Below are positions 1 to 10,700 of a stretch of DNA of 45,717 bases, one piece after another. Both the position numbers and the translations under genes were made by a program. Within the stretch, counting starts at the first letter, position 1; every line of letters starts with the position of its first letter. Below the pieces are notes generated by a model, which saw only the letters and a list, made by a program, of their open reading frames with translations, was not told the origin of the DNA and made no database searches. Origin of the DNA: a virus; the IMG/VR virus record IMGVR_UViG_3300020470_000032, positions 1-45,717 of that record. One strand, written 5' to 3'.

Positions 1-1
1 T

Positions 2-232
2 GGTGCATACACTAACCAAACTGGTGCAAATCCATTACTAACACTTGTGCATGATGATTCAAATATTAGTTCTGCTTTGGGTATGAATGATGGATCATAT
101 ACTCAGCATGATCTTACATCTTCTGATTTAGCAGCAGGTACTCCTACTGAAGCAGATTCATCATTTGCTAGAGGTTATAGTAGTGGAATTCGTTATGGTC
201 AAATATTCCCACGAACCGTTTACGGTAACTAA
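2..232 (+). CDS. C-terminal end of a tail fibre/structural protein (5' partial)
   Basis: The reading frame is open from the first bases of the window and ends at the TAA at 230-232, so the start lies upstream and only about 76 C-terminal residues are visible. The peptide is rich in Ser, Thr, Gly and Asn and ends in FPRTVYGN. This composition, and its position directly before a series of fibre-like genes, suggest a virion structural or tail fibre protein. An in-frame GTG at 47 exists, but the frame continues upstream of it, so I treat it as internal. No domain can be named from the fragment. Confidence 0.6.
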   Translation, partial: GAYTNQTGANPLLTLVHDDSNISSALGMNDGSYTQHDLTSSDLAAGTPTEADSSFARGYSSGIRYGQIFPRTVYGN

Positions 233-235
233 ATA
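229..235 (+). promoter_or_regulatory. Late-promoter-like CTAAATA box
   Basis: CTAAATAAA overlaps the stop of the preceding gene, 25 bases before the ATG at 260. The same CTAAATA element occurs before 2484, 21689 and 26969. It is one base short of the T4 late -10 element TATAAATA that gp55 recognises. Confidence 0.45.
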
Positions 236-259
236 AATTTATAACAGGTATTATAGTCA

Positions 260-1252
260 ATGTCATCACTTAGAGTAAACACCATTACTGACCTTGCTGG
301 CACAGGTGCTCCAACAGCAACTTATGGTATACAAGGAGCTATTAGTGCTACTACAGAGTTGGCATTAACTAGTCAAGGAAATAAAGTACGATTCAATTTT
401 GCAAATCTAGCAGGACTACCAAGTGCGGGAACGCATGGTGGTATGTTTGCTATGGCAGATGATACTGGTATACCTTATTATTCAAACGGAACTAATTGGA
501 AACAACTGATTACTGAAGTAGGTGGTCAGACTATTCAAGGTGCTCTCACTGTAACAGGTAATCTTACAGTACAAGGCACTACAACTAGGATCAATACAAC
601 TGATTTAGATATCTCTGATTCTATTATAAGACTAAGAACTGGTCAAAGTGTCTCTGCTGGAACAGGTGGTGTATCTGTTGTTCTGACTACTGATGCTTCA
701 AGTGCAGTTACTTCAGAAAGAACAATACGTTATAATAACACTAATTCTAAGTGGGAAATAACTAATGATGGAACTAATTTCTTAGAGGTTGCTACTGGTA
801 ATCTTACTACTTCACTTTCTGGTAAAGCAGATCTTGCAACATCCAATACCTTTGCTGGTAATAACACATTTACAGGTCGTGTAGATTTTCAGGATATAAG
901 AGAAACAGTTACAGACATAACTCTAAGTTCAGAGGCTGGAACTGCTGATTACACAACTGGAGAAGTATTTTATATTGATGCATCTGGAGCAAGTGGAGAT
1001 CTAACTATAGATGCAACTAATATTCCTACTGACAATGGTAAGATATTGAACCTTACATTCATTGTTTCCCAAGGCGGTACTGGAAGAAAGATTGGAACAT
1101 TCAAGATTGACGGAACTACAATAACAGTAAAGAATATATCAGCTACAGCACCTACTCCAACAAATAGTGCTATAGATGTTTTCTCATATAGTTTATTGAG
1201 AAGAGGTGATGCATGGACAGTACTTGCAGGAAATGCAGTAAACTTTGCTTAA
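260..1252 (+). CDS. Tail fibre-like virion structural protein
   Basis: A 330-residue protein beginning MSSLRVNTITDLAGTGAP, a start typical of fibre-like proteins in T4-like cyanophages. It is rich in Gly, Thr, Ser and Asn. Residues about 92-115 hold a run of short beta-strand units (GGQTIQGALTVTGNLTVQG) of the type found in trimeric phage fibres. It probably acts outside the capsid in adsorption or the baseplate periphery. A late-promoter-like box lies 25 bases upstream, and it starts a run of six closely spaced fibre/structural genes. The host receptor and exact virion position cannot be read from sequence; a whisker or collar protein is an alternative. Confidence 0.65.
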   Translation: MSSLRVNTITDLAGTGAPTATYGIQGAISATTELALTSQGNKVRFNFANLAGLPSAGTHGGMFAMADDTGIPYYSNGTNWKQLITEVGGQTIQGALTVTGNLTVQGTTTRINTTDLDISDSIIRLRTGQSVSAGTGGVSVVLTTDASSAVTSERTIRYNNTNSKWEITNDGTNFLEVATGNLTTSLSGKADLATSNTFAGNNTFTGRVDFQDIRETVTDITLSSEAGTADYTTGEVFYIDASGASGDLTIDATNIPTDNGKILNLTFIVSQGGTGRKIGTFKIDGTTITVKNISATAPTPTNSAIDVFSYSLLRRGDAWTVLAGNAVNFA

Positions 1253-1263
1253 GGAATTAGATC

Positions 1264-2463
1264 ATGGCATTACTTAGTAGAACAGGATCAGTATATGGAA
1301 GTATGTTGCCTATTGGTAGGGCAGCAGGTGGTGGATCTTGGGAAAATGATGGAACAACTTGGAGCAATTTAATGACCGTGGCTACTGGATCATTTGATAT
1401 TGCAAAGACAAAAGGATTCAGTCCTCCTTGGGAAACTGCACAAGAAGGAGAGTGTGCGAGAACATCAGATAATGCACCTATGGTTACAATTGATTTCTCA
1501 TCTAATCCACAGACTATAACTGAAAGTATATACATTCAATGTTGTAGTATGTACCACTCTTGGGCAGAAATTACTGTAGATGGAGTTGTTTATACCGATT
1601 CAAGTACTGGAACAGAGGAAGTTCATCCAGATGTCGGAACTCATACTTTCAATATTTCTGGTGAACTTACAAAGATTAGATTACAGAATCCCAATTCTGG
1701 TGGTAGAACATACTTAGAGGGAATAAAAATTGATGGTCAGTGGATGGTTGATGGACATACTGGAACATATACAGAACCAAATTATTCTGTAGATTTCAAT
1801 GGAACTGCTGATGAATTGGAAATAGATGTTACTGGTTCTGGAATGGACTGGGGTGCAACTGAATCCTTTACATGGGAATGTTGGGTTTACTTAGATACAA
1901 TGAATGGTACTAACCCAAGTTATCAAACCGTAGCAGGTAGATGGGCAACTGGTAATTATTGTTGGTTAACAGATATAGAGCCTGATGGAAGTTGGCAGTG
2001 GTACTATGGAGCAGGTGGGAGCACAATGCAGCCAATGGCAGCAACGTCAGCAGGAGTTATTTCCACAGATACTTGGTATCATTTAGCTGTTGTTAAAAAT
2101 GGAACCACGGCAAATATGTATGTTAATGGTACTTCTGAAAAATCTTGGACTTATAATCTTGCAATGTCCAATAATAGTCAAGAGATGACTATAGGAAATA
2201 GTCCAGATGTAGATTCTTTCTTCAATGGACATATATCTAATATGAGGTTTACTGTTGGTCAAGCACTTTATACATCTAATTTCACACCTCCAACCGAACC
2301 ACTAACAACTACTTCTCAAGGTGCAACAGCAAGTAATGTAAAACTTTTATGTTGTCAGGGAAGTTTTGCTTGGAAAGCAACTAAAAATATTTTTGGAAAG
2401 ATTACAAATTATCCTTCTTTCAGTGGAGGTTGTGAAGTGAAGAGTGATAATCCATTCAGTTAA
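1264..2463 (+). CDS. Structural protein with a LamG/concanavalin A-like lectin domain
   Basis: A 399-residue protein. Residues about 175-350 form a LamG-type (Laminin_G_3) jelly-roll: YSVDFNGTADELEI, then TWECWVYLD, then TWYHLAVVKNGTTANMYVNG, then GHISNMRFTVGQALY followed by FTPPTEPL. These blocks are the usual order of this family, which binds sugars or other cell-surface ligands. The N-terminal 170 residues look like a virion attachment or spacer region with no domain I can name. An AAGGA ribosome-binding site precedes the ATG. In context it is most likely a receptor-binding or decorating tail protein; the ligand is unknown. Confidence 0.7.
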   Translation: MALLSRTGSVYGSMLPIGRAAGGGSWENDGTTWSNLMTVATGSFDIAKTKGFSPPWETAQEGECARTSDNAPMVTIDFSSNPQTITESIYIQCCSMYHSWAEITVDGVVYTDSSTGTEEVHPDVGTHTFNISGELTKIRLQNPNSGGRTYLEGIKIDGQWMVDGHTGTYTEPNYSVDFNGTADELEIDVTGSGMDWGATESFTWECWVYLDTMNGTNPSYQTVAGRWATGNYCWLTDIEPDGSWQWYYGAGGSTMQPMAATSAGVISTDTWYHLAVVKNGTTANMYVNGTSEKSWTYNLAMSNNSQEMTIGNSPDVDSFFNGHISNMRFTVGQALYTSNFTPPTEPLTTTSQGATASNVKLLCCQGSFAWKATKNIFGKITNYPSFSGGCEVKSDNPFS

Positions 2464-2470
2464 CTAAATA
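2464..2470 (+). promoter_or_regulatory. Late-promoter-like CTAAATA box
   Basis: CTAAATAAA directly follows the stop codon of the lectin-domain gene, 14 bases before the ATG at 2484. It matches the CTAAATA elements before 260, 21689 and 26969. The very short leader makes it less certain than the TATAAATA sites. Confidence 0.4.
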
Positions 2471-2483
2471 AAAGGAAAAAGCT

Positions 2484-3455
2484 ATGGCTTATATTGGTAA
2501 TATACCAAAGACAGGTAATCAAAGAAAAATTGATTCTCCCTTAGATAGAGTAGGTGGAGGTGCTGGATTTAATGGTGTTTCTACAGATTTTCTTTTAAGA
2601 GTCGGTGGTGATCCAGTATATCCAGGTGCTTATCAAGTTCTTGTTGTAATTGGTGGTGAAATAAAGGAACCAGCAAAACATTATAATATCAATAATGATA
2701 CTATAGTTTTTACTTCTGGTAATGCACCATCACAAGCTGATGAATCTACTTTCTTTGCAGTAATTCTTGGAGATCGTCTTGATGTTGGAACCGTTTCTGA
2801 CGCAAGTATAATCGGAACTAAGATTGTAGACGGAGCAATCACAGGTAATAAAATTGGTAATCTACAAATTGATTCTAATAAATTAGCTGATGATTCCGTC
2901 CAAACTATAAAAATTAAAGACAATAATGTAACTTCATCCAAATTAGATCAGACTACTGGTGCTGTTACTCCTCCCACATTGAATCTTGGAGGGTATGCTC
3001 CTGGGTCATTACCTAATGCACAAAGGGTTGGTCAATTTGCTGCGGATACAAATGGTGATTATTGGCTTACAAAAGATGTCAGTGGTACAGTTACTTGGAC
3101 ACCATTAGTAAATCAACAGACTATTTTATCTTATGTTGGTTATGGCTCCGCAGTAAATACTACTGGATTTACTATTGACGGAAGTACTAATAAACTAAAT
3201 ACAAATTATATGCTTGACAGCACTAGTGCTCCATATACCATTAGTATTTCTGCTGCTCCTTCTATTGGAAATTTCATCAGATTAGTTGATGTTACAAATA
3301 AATGGAGTATAAATAATATTACTGTGGATGCTAGTGCGTCAAGCAAAGAATTCAAAGATTATTTGGATTCAGTAGACTCAGAACTCCTTCTTGACACTAA
3401 TGGTTGGGAAGTTCTTCTTGTATATAATGGCGTTAATTGGAAAATAGTTACATAG
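2484..3455 (+). CDS. Tail fibre-like protein with tandem short fibre repeats
   Basis: A 323-residue protein. Residues about 15-90 hold a globular segment (VSTDFLLRVGGDPV, then YQVLVVIGGEIKEPAKHY) resembling N-terminal virion-attachment domains of cyanophage fibres. Residues about 100-155 form a ladder of short units (TKIVDGAITGNKIGN, LQIDSNKLADDSVQT, IKIKDNNVTSSKL), the classic trimeric beta-helix fibre shaft. The C-terminal half is Ser/Asn/Thr rich and could be the tip. A strong AAAGGA ribosome-binding site precedes the start. The role is inferred to be a thin fibre used in host recognition; no catalytic motif is seen. Confidence 0.65.
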   Translation: MAYIGNIPKTGNQRKIDSPLDRVGGGAGFNGVSTDFLLRVGGDPVYPGAYQVLVVIGGEIKEPAKHYNINNDTIVFTSGNAPSQADESTFFAVILGDRLDVGTVSDASIIGTKIVDGAITGNKIGNLQIDSNKLADDSVQTIKIKDNNVTSSKLDQTTGAVTPPTLNLGGYAPGSLPNAQRVGQFAADTNGDYWLTKDVSGTVTWTPLVNQQTILSYVGYGSAVNTTGFTIDGSTNKLNTNYMLDSTSAPYTISISAAPSIGNFIRLVDVTNKWSINNITVDASASSKEFKDYLDSVDSELLLDTNGWEVLLVYNGVNWKIVT

Positions 3456-3459
3456 GAAT

Positions 3460-3840
3460 ATGGCAATAAAATTATCAGATATAGCTGCAAGAGGCGGTGG
3501 TGGCGGTGGTTCCGTATCGTGGGACTTTCATGCTATGAATCGTGATGCGGATGGTATGCTTACTTATACTAAGACTACTAGTTCTGATAACGATGTCGTA
3601 GATCTTATGACTGAACCAACTCTCGATGCTAACGGTGATATGATTTTCCGCACTTTAGATGATTATACAGTTGAAGAATACGGAACTAATGCTGGAACTC
3701 CTATAACTAAACATGAAAATGATGTTTACTATCAGCATAGATGGGATTCAAGAAGTTTATCATACTTCATCGATGATGAAGGATATCTCGTAGCTCGTAT
3801 GGGATCAGCTTACGATTATAACACAAACGGACCTAAGTAA
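3460..3840 (+). CDS. Small glycine-tract structural protein, function unknown
   Basis: A 126-residue acidic protein starting MAIKLSDIAARGGGGGG. The Gly tract looks like a flexible linker between a short N-terminal helix and a Asp/Tyr-rich domain. The gene starts four bases after the previous stop and ends five bases before the next start, so it is co-transcribed with the fibre genes. The composition and position fit a small virion or fibre-associated protein. I do not recognise a named family. Confidence 0.55.
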   Translation: MAIKLSDIAARGGGGGGSVSWDFHAMNRDADGMLTYTKTTSSDNDVVDLMTEPTLDANGDMIFRTLDDYTVEEYGTNAGTPITKHENDVYYQHRWDSRSLSYFIDDEGYLVARMGSAYDYNTNGPK

Positions 3841-3845
3841 CCAAA

Positions 3846-4745
3846 ATGGCAGATTTTAGACTTGGCAGATTAAAATTCAAGTGGAAAGGTGATTGGGTAG
3901 CCAGCACAGCTTATGTCATTGATGACATCGTAAAGTTTGGTGCTAATACCTACGTATGTACCACCAACCACACTTCTTCTGCAACTGAAGACGTATTTTA
4001 TTCTGACACAAACGGTGTTTCCAAATGGGGATTACACCTAGAAGGAACAAAGAATGTAGGAGACTGGACACAGAATACATTCTATAAACTCAATGATGTT
4101 GTCAAGTATGGTAACACGTTATACTTAGTTACTGCTGGTCATACATCAACGTCTACATTCGATTCAACAAAGTTTTCTGAATATGTTGGGGGATTCCAAT
4201 TTGAAGATAGTTGGAGTAACCTAACAGCGTATCAACCAGGAGATGTCGTCTCCTATGGTGGATACACTTATATTGCAAAAGAATCCAATAACAATAAACA
4301 ACCTAATACGTATTTGAATGCTCCCAATGATATTTGGGATATTTTGACTACTGGTTTTTCTGTTGTTGGTACATATAGTAATCTTACTACCTACGCACCA
4401 GGTAATGTCGTTCAGTTTGGTGGTTATGCGTATTCCGCAAAAACAACTACCGTTGGTGTTGCACCAAATCAATCTGGACAAACCTCATGGGATCTTGTTA
4501 TAAAAGGTTTTGAATGGAAAGGTGTGTGGTCAACAGTTACCACATATTATCCAGGTGACGTGGTGTTCAAAGCACCAAGTACTTATATAAATATAGAAGA
4601 ATCTACTAACAACGACCCTGCTACTGCCACTACTAAGTGGACAATGTTTACTGAAGGTACAAACTCCGCATCTTTGGTAACGCAGAATCAACTAAAAGCT
4701 GTAGATACGAAAGCTTTAGGCTACGCAATCACTTTTGGTTTATAA
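3846..4745 (+). CDS. Tail protein with five carbohydrate-binding-module-like repeats
   Basis: A 299-residue protein made almost wholly of five units of about 45-55 residues. Each has the pattern W-x-x-x-T/L-x-Y-x-x-x-D/N-x-V-x-y-g-x-x-Y. Examples are WVASTAYVIDDIVKFGANTY, WTQNTFYKLNDVVKYGNTLY, WSNLTAYQPGDVVSYGGYTY, YSNLTTYAPGNVVQFGGYAY and WSTVTTYYPGDVV. This is the signature of CBM5/12 (chitinase-C-like) carbohydrate-binding modules. Such modules in phage tails normally bind cell-surface glycans. The gene sits between the fibre genes and the very large structural gene. The sugar target is unknown. Confidence 0.7.
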   Translation: MADFRLGRLKFKWKGDWVASTAYVIDDIVKFGANTYVCTTNHTSSATEDVFYSDTNGVSKWGLHLEGTKNVGDWTQNTFYKLNDVVKYGNTLYLVTAGHTSTSTFDSTKFSEYVGGFQFEDSWSNLTAYQPGDVVSYGGYTYIAKESNNNKQPNTYLNAPNDIWDILTTGFSVVGTYSNLTTYAPGNVVQFGGYAYSAKTTTVGVAPNQSGQTSWDLVIKGFEWKGVWSTVTTYYPGDVVFKAPSTYINIEESTNNDPATATTKWTMFTEGTNSASLVTQNQLKAVDTKALGYAITFGL

Positions 4746-4784
4746 ACTCTACCCCCTCGTTACATAAAGACTTAGGAAAGCAAA

Positions 4785-7700
4785 ATGGCAAAGAAACTAC
4801 TTTACGATTATACGTTTGATGCATCAGCGAAGACCGTGGCGATTGCTGGTCATGTAGATGTAAGAAAACTCTTGTTTATCAACAATGCTACAAGAGGAAC
4901 TACTATTTACGCTTTAGGAGATCCAGACCTAAAGGTAACTAATACAGCGTATGACGCTTTAACAGATATAACAACTTATACTCTGACATTTGACACTTCT
5001 AGTGCAAGTCATGCAGATACAGATAAGTTACAGATTTTTATTGATGAAGAGGGAGCAGAGTTTAAACCAACGGAAACGTTTGTTGATCCTGTCAGTAAAC
5101 TAAGGGTATCTAACCCAAACACTCTAATTGACACCGACTTTGAATATAGTCTTCAGTCAACTAAGTGGGAAACATTAGAAAGGATTCACCAAATTCCTTC
5201 ATTCTATTCATCAACAGGAGATGTTCCTCTTGGTAATATAAAGGAAATAAATTCAGTCAATGGTAGTAAAGATATCACTGTCAAGACTAATGGGGTACAC
5301 GGTCTTGTAAATGGTATTCCTCTTGATATCAGAGGTCTTACACAACAAAGTGCAGAGGGTACATTTATAATCAAGTCTATTCCTGATGAACAGTCATTTG
5401 TTTATGAATCAAATAGTGCTCAAACAACTACAGGAGATATTTCTACTGTATATGCTAACGTAATTATCGGTAGATTCTACGTTGGTTCTTCATTATCTCT
5501 TGGAGAGTATTCTGCTGTTACTACAGACGCAGCAGCAACTAGTACCTTAACAATAAAGACTCCAGTACAGTCTAACTATGCAGTTGGTACACAGTTCTAT
5601 ATCACTAACTCTATTGCTGTAAAACGTAAAGAGTTTGATGGTAGAGCATTTACATCTGGTGGTGCAGTTGATTTCTCACCAACTATCTCTTATAAAGAAA
5701 CTACACAGATGATTCTGTGGAAGCCAGAAGGTAATGACACTGAACAGTTCCTTGTTCCAAGTGCTTCATATATGAATTCTACCACTAACACAATTACTCA
5801 TTATGTTAATGGTCAACAAGAAAAGCATAAGTTGAGAAAAGGCGACTTTATGTTTATATCTTATGTAAACGGTAACGTTACTGGTTTTAGTTCTGCAGGT
5901 ACTTCAGGTACTAGTGCAACATCTACTAATGGTGGTAATGGTATCTATTATGTAATAGTCGTTGACGAGTATAGTTATAAACTTGCTAATAGTCCAACAA
6001 ATTGTGCTGCTGGTACTGCAGTAAGTTTCACTCTAAGTGATACAGGTCAGTCAGCAACGCAGCTTGAGATGAAATTATTTGGTAGAGGATATTCTTCTAC
6101 TGTTATGAACCCATATGAGTTTGATGTTATTGAATGTGGAGATGAAGCTGATGCTGCTTTCGGTAGAAGACAGAGATTCTTCTTCCCTGAATCAATTGAT
6201 ACTTCACAGTATACAATCACGATTCCTGATCATCAATTCAAAGATGGTCAGCCTGTAATATTCCAAAAAGGTCCAAGTCCAAATGGTACTCCTAGTAGTT
6301 GGAATAGTGAGTATTGTTATTACATTGAGTATGTTGATGCTGATACAGTAAAACTATGCTCAGATTTCAACTCACGAGATCCTAACCATGATGGTCCTTA
6401 CTATGGTTCAGGTGTAAGTAATGTACAGTATGTTGGAAACCAAGGAGATTTATACACTTGGGGTACTCCATTCTCACTATGGCCCTGTATCAAACTTGCT
6501 AGAGATATTACCAACAACGCATCTGGTGGTGTACAAGATTCTCAAGCATGGTATAACAGAAACAGAATTATTTGTGAGCACTCAATTGTAAACTTCAAAG
6601 AAGGAGATAAGATTTGTTTCCATTCAAGAAGTAATCCTCCAGGTAATACTAACAACACACCAAATAACTGGGATTATGAGATGGATGAGAGGACTTACTA
6701 TGTAAGATATCCTGCCATCAACCAATCAGTTTCGACTAAGAACTTTGAGTTCTCAATTTCAAGAACTCCTAATGGTCCAATTCATGATATTAGTGATTGG
6801 CCAAACACAGAGCACTGTTTTGCTTATAAGATTGAAACAGTATCTACTTCTAATACTTGGTATTCACCTCAGCACGGATTCACTACTAACGAGAATGGAG
6901 ACCCAGATTACTGGCTACAGTATCGTTTCGACTCTAACAACTCTGTTGGTTCTGCTGTAGGTAATATGAGCACAAACTATTGGTACTGGATGATTCCTGT
7001 TACTAATAACCACTTCAGGGTTTCTCTTGCATCTAGTGATGGAAGTAATAACCAGCCTTTCAGTAGTGGAAGACCTTATCCTAACCAATATGAGCAGCAC
7101 AGAGCGAACTCATATATTATCAACCTTCAAAACTTTGGTGGTGACGGAACAAACTTCAGACATAAGTTCCGTGGTGATAATATAGGAAACCCATATCTTG
7201 ATACATTCAAGATTGATAATCATGGATTCTCTGAGGGTAATGCTGTTAGATATAACTCTAATGGAAACCCTACTATTCAAGGTCTACAAAATGGACAGAC
7301 TTACTATTGTAGGAATGTAACTCAAGATAGATTTGAACTTTCAGATTCTTATGGTGGTACTAGATTAAATATTTCTTCTGCTTCTGCTACATCAACTCCA
7401 AACCATTACTTTGAAGATACTTCTGCAAAGGGTTCTATTGATGGTGCATATGAAATTACTTCTAAGAATGCAGATGAATTACGTTATGATATGGCGACCA
7501 ATACGCAGATCTTTGGTAAGACTCTTGTATTCTATCCAGGACAAGCTTGCGACCTCAAGAGAGGATGGTTCTACATCAAGGATCATGGTTTGAAGACTGG
7601 TACTGCTGTTCTATACACAGTTCCTACAGGTGGTACTGCAATTGGTCAGAATCCACCTCCAAGTGTTGCTCAACAGAATGCAGGTTATAACTCTATGGTC

Positions 7701-10700
7701 CACAATACTACGTATTATGTACGTAGGATTTCAAGGAACTGGTTTGCACTTGCTACTACTGAAGCAAATGCTCAGAATAACATTACTGTGAAGGAGTACT
7801 TCAACTTAGGTAATGATCATAATGATAACTATCAGCATACACTTTATGCAAGTTCAGTCTTTGGTGAAGTAGTTGGTGCTGGTCGTATTACATACACTAC
7901 CAAGGATAAAACTTGGGATGGATCAAATGAAAGTTATGTAAACACCTATTCAAACTATGTTGAAATTGGTTCTCACCAATTCCAAAGTGGTGACTTTATT
8001 GAATACAACGGATTCTCTGGTGCTACACCAATCAAAGGTCTAGACTTCGGTGAGAAGTATTACATTCACAGATGGGGTAGTTCTACTGTTTCATTCCACA
8101 AAAAGAGAAATGATGCACGAAGAAGAAGAAACTCTATCAAACTATATGGTGCAGGTACTGGAACCTTACACCAGATAAGATACGCTCAGAACGTTCTGAA
8201 GGGAACAGTAGATAGAGGACGTTGGAACTCATCAACAGAATACTTTGTTGGAGATATCGTTACAAGAGAATATAATGATTCTCAAGGTCAACCACATGAA
8301 TACTACTATGTTTGTAGTCAAGACTCCTTGGATAACTGGGATGATTTGAGATATGATTACTCTGATACCACAAACATCAACTATGATCCTCCTAACGACT
8401 TAGGAAATAACTTCTGGAGACGTTTGAGTGATTATAGACAGCAGACAGGTGGATCTACTGGTGGTGCATTAGAAACAAATATGATCAACCAGTACACTCC
8501 TGGTGATCACATTCTACTAGACGATGAGCGTCTATGTGGATATGAGTATGGATATGGATATTGGAGTTATTCTAATGTAGATAATGGTGGAATTTATGTA
8601 AACACACCTAGTTCTAATTACCATAACTTTAGAATGGGTGATGCTGTTCACTACAGAAATGAAGGTAAGTGGTATGCGTTAGAGCAACAAGCAACTACAC
8701 TACCTACCGATTACGGTGGATTGGAAGATGGAAGCATCTACTTCGTCAACGTTGTTGACTACTATAGATTCTCTCTACACCTCAGTCCTGATGAAGCAAG
8801 ACAAGGTATCAATGCAATTACATTAGCATATGCTTCTGGTAATAGTTCTTACTATAATATGCATAGATTCTATAGAATGGAACCAGATATTATTCCTATT
8901 AAGATTATATCTATTACTGACCAAAATGAGATGACTGTGGAAGAACCTTCAGTACCTCGTGTGATTGAATTTGACCCACAGGAGACTCAGCAGATTTACA
9001 TAGAAGCTGATGGTTCACAGACACTAACAACAGTTACGGTTTGTGATACTGAGAACGAAATGTTCTTCTTGAAGACAGTTGAAGGTGTCGAAGGTGCTAA
9101 TGCTGGTACTGGTGGTGGTAAGTACTATGGATGGGATAAGTATATGAGAACAGGTACAAGGGTTATCTATTCTCATGCTACCGATGATAGTAATATCAAT
9201 GGATTCTCTAAAGACTATAACTACTTTGTTATAAACATGGGTAATGGTTACTATAGGTTCTATGGTAACGGAAACAATAACTCAGGACAAAGACAGAATT
9301 CATACTCAGGTTACTATAACACCTTCAGTGATACAGGACAAGGTAATAACCATACTTGGACTATTTGTACTGAGAACTGGAATAACCACAATTATATAAT
9401 TCCTACGAATGTATATGTCAAACCAAGTTCTTATGCGTTGCATAGACCGTTTGATGGTGGTGTAGAGATCAATCCAGGTAAGTCTGCTGATTCTTCAATC
9501 GTAAGACAAACAAGGAGATACTTCCGTTACCAGTCTGGTAAAGGTTTACAGTACTCAACTGCTACAAACTTCAATCCACCTTTGGAAGTGAAGACAATTA
9601 CTGGTGGTACTGATGGAAGTTCTAATCCTAACTGTACAATCGTAACAAGGAGACCACATTTCCTTGAAGTTGGTGATAGCATCTCATTAGAAGATGTAAC
9701 CGTTTCTGGTGGTACTAACCATTATATTGGTGATAACTTCACAGTTGCTACAGTAACAGATGAATTTACATTCACCTATCTACTTGCTGGAACACCTTCA
9801 GATGCAACTCCTTCTGGATTCCCAACACTTCATAAGAACGGTTGGAACAATGCTGTTGTTCGTGCTGGTATGTTTGATGACCAGAATGGATTCTTCTTCG
9901 AGTACGATGGTATAAACCTAAATGCTGTTAGAAGATCTTCTACACAACAGGTAGGTGGTACAGTAACTGCTACTAAGGATTCACAGATATTGAATGGTAA
10001 TGGAACAACATTTACTAAGCAACTCTCTGTTGATGATTACGTAGTTCTACGTGGTATGTCTTATAAGGTTGCATACATTCAGTCTGATACTGAGTTGTAT
10101 ATGACTACAGCATACAGAGGTGTTACTTCTAGTGACATCATTATGACACTCACAGTTGATACTAAGACTCCTACAAGTCAATTCAACCTTGATAAGTGCG
10201 ATGGTACAGGTCAAAGTGGATTTGAATTGAATGTCAAGAGACTACAGATGGCATACATCGATTACTCTTGGTACGGTGGTGGTAAGATCCGCTACGGATT
10301 CAAGGATCAGCATGGTAGAGTATTCTATGCTCATCAGTATATTCACAGTAATATATTCAACGAAGCATACTTCAGATCTGGTAACTTACCAGCACGTTAT
10401 GAAGTAAGTACAGTTGGAGATAGAGTTACTGGTAGTAAGTTCTCTCCATCACTATTCCACTGGGGTGCTTCAGTTATTATGGATGGTCAGTTTGAAGATG
10501 ATAAGGCATACTTATTCTCTGCTGCTTCTGACACAACCTACCTACTTGACCAGAAAGAGGATGGTGACGAAGATCAGGCAAACAGGGTTTATCCTATGCT
10601 AAGTATCAGACTTGCACCATCTGTTGATGCTGGTGTCAAGGGTAACATAGGAACACGTGACCTAATCAACCGAATGCAACTTCAGTTGAAGGCGATCTCA

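Noticed and set aside
1257-1535. Minus-strand open frames, including 1257-1535, 17498-17830, 23051-23458, 23907-24260 and 34045-34386
   Set aside because: All lie opposite well-supported + strand genes, have no ribosome-binding sites or family motifs and show unlikely composition. They are shadows of real genes.
6745-7593. Short + strand frames inside the 2118-residue gene (6745-6960, 7411-7593; also 10414-10602)
   Set aside because: They lie wholly inside a long coding frame with clear repeats and have no start signals of their own.
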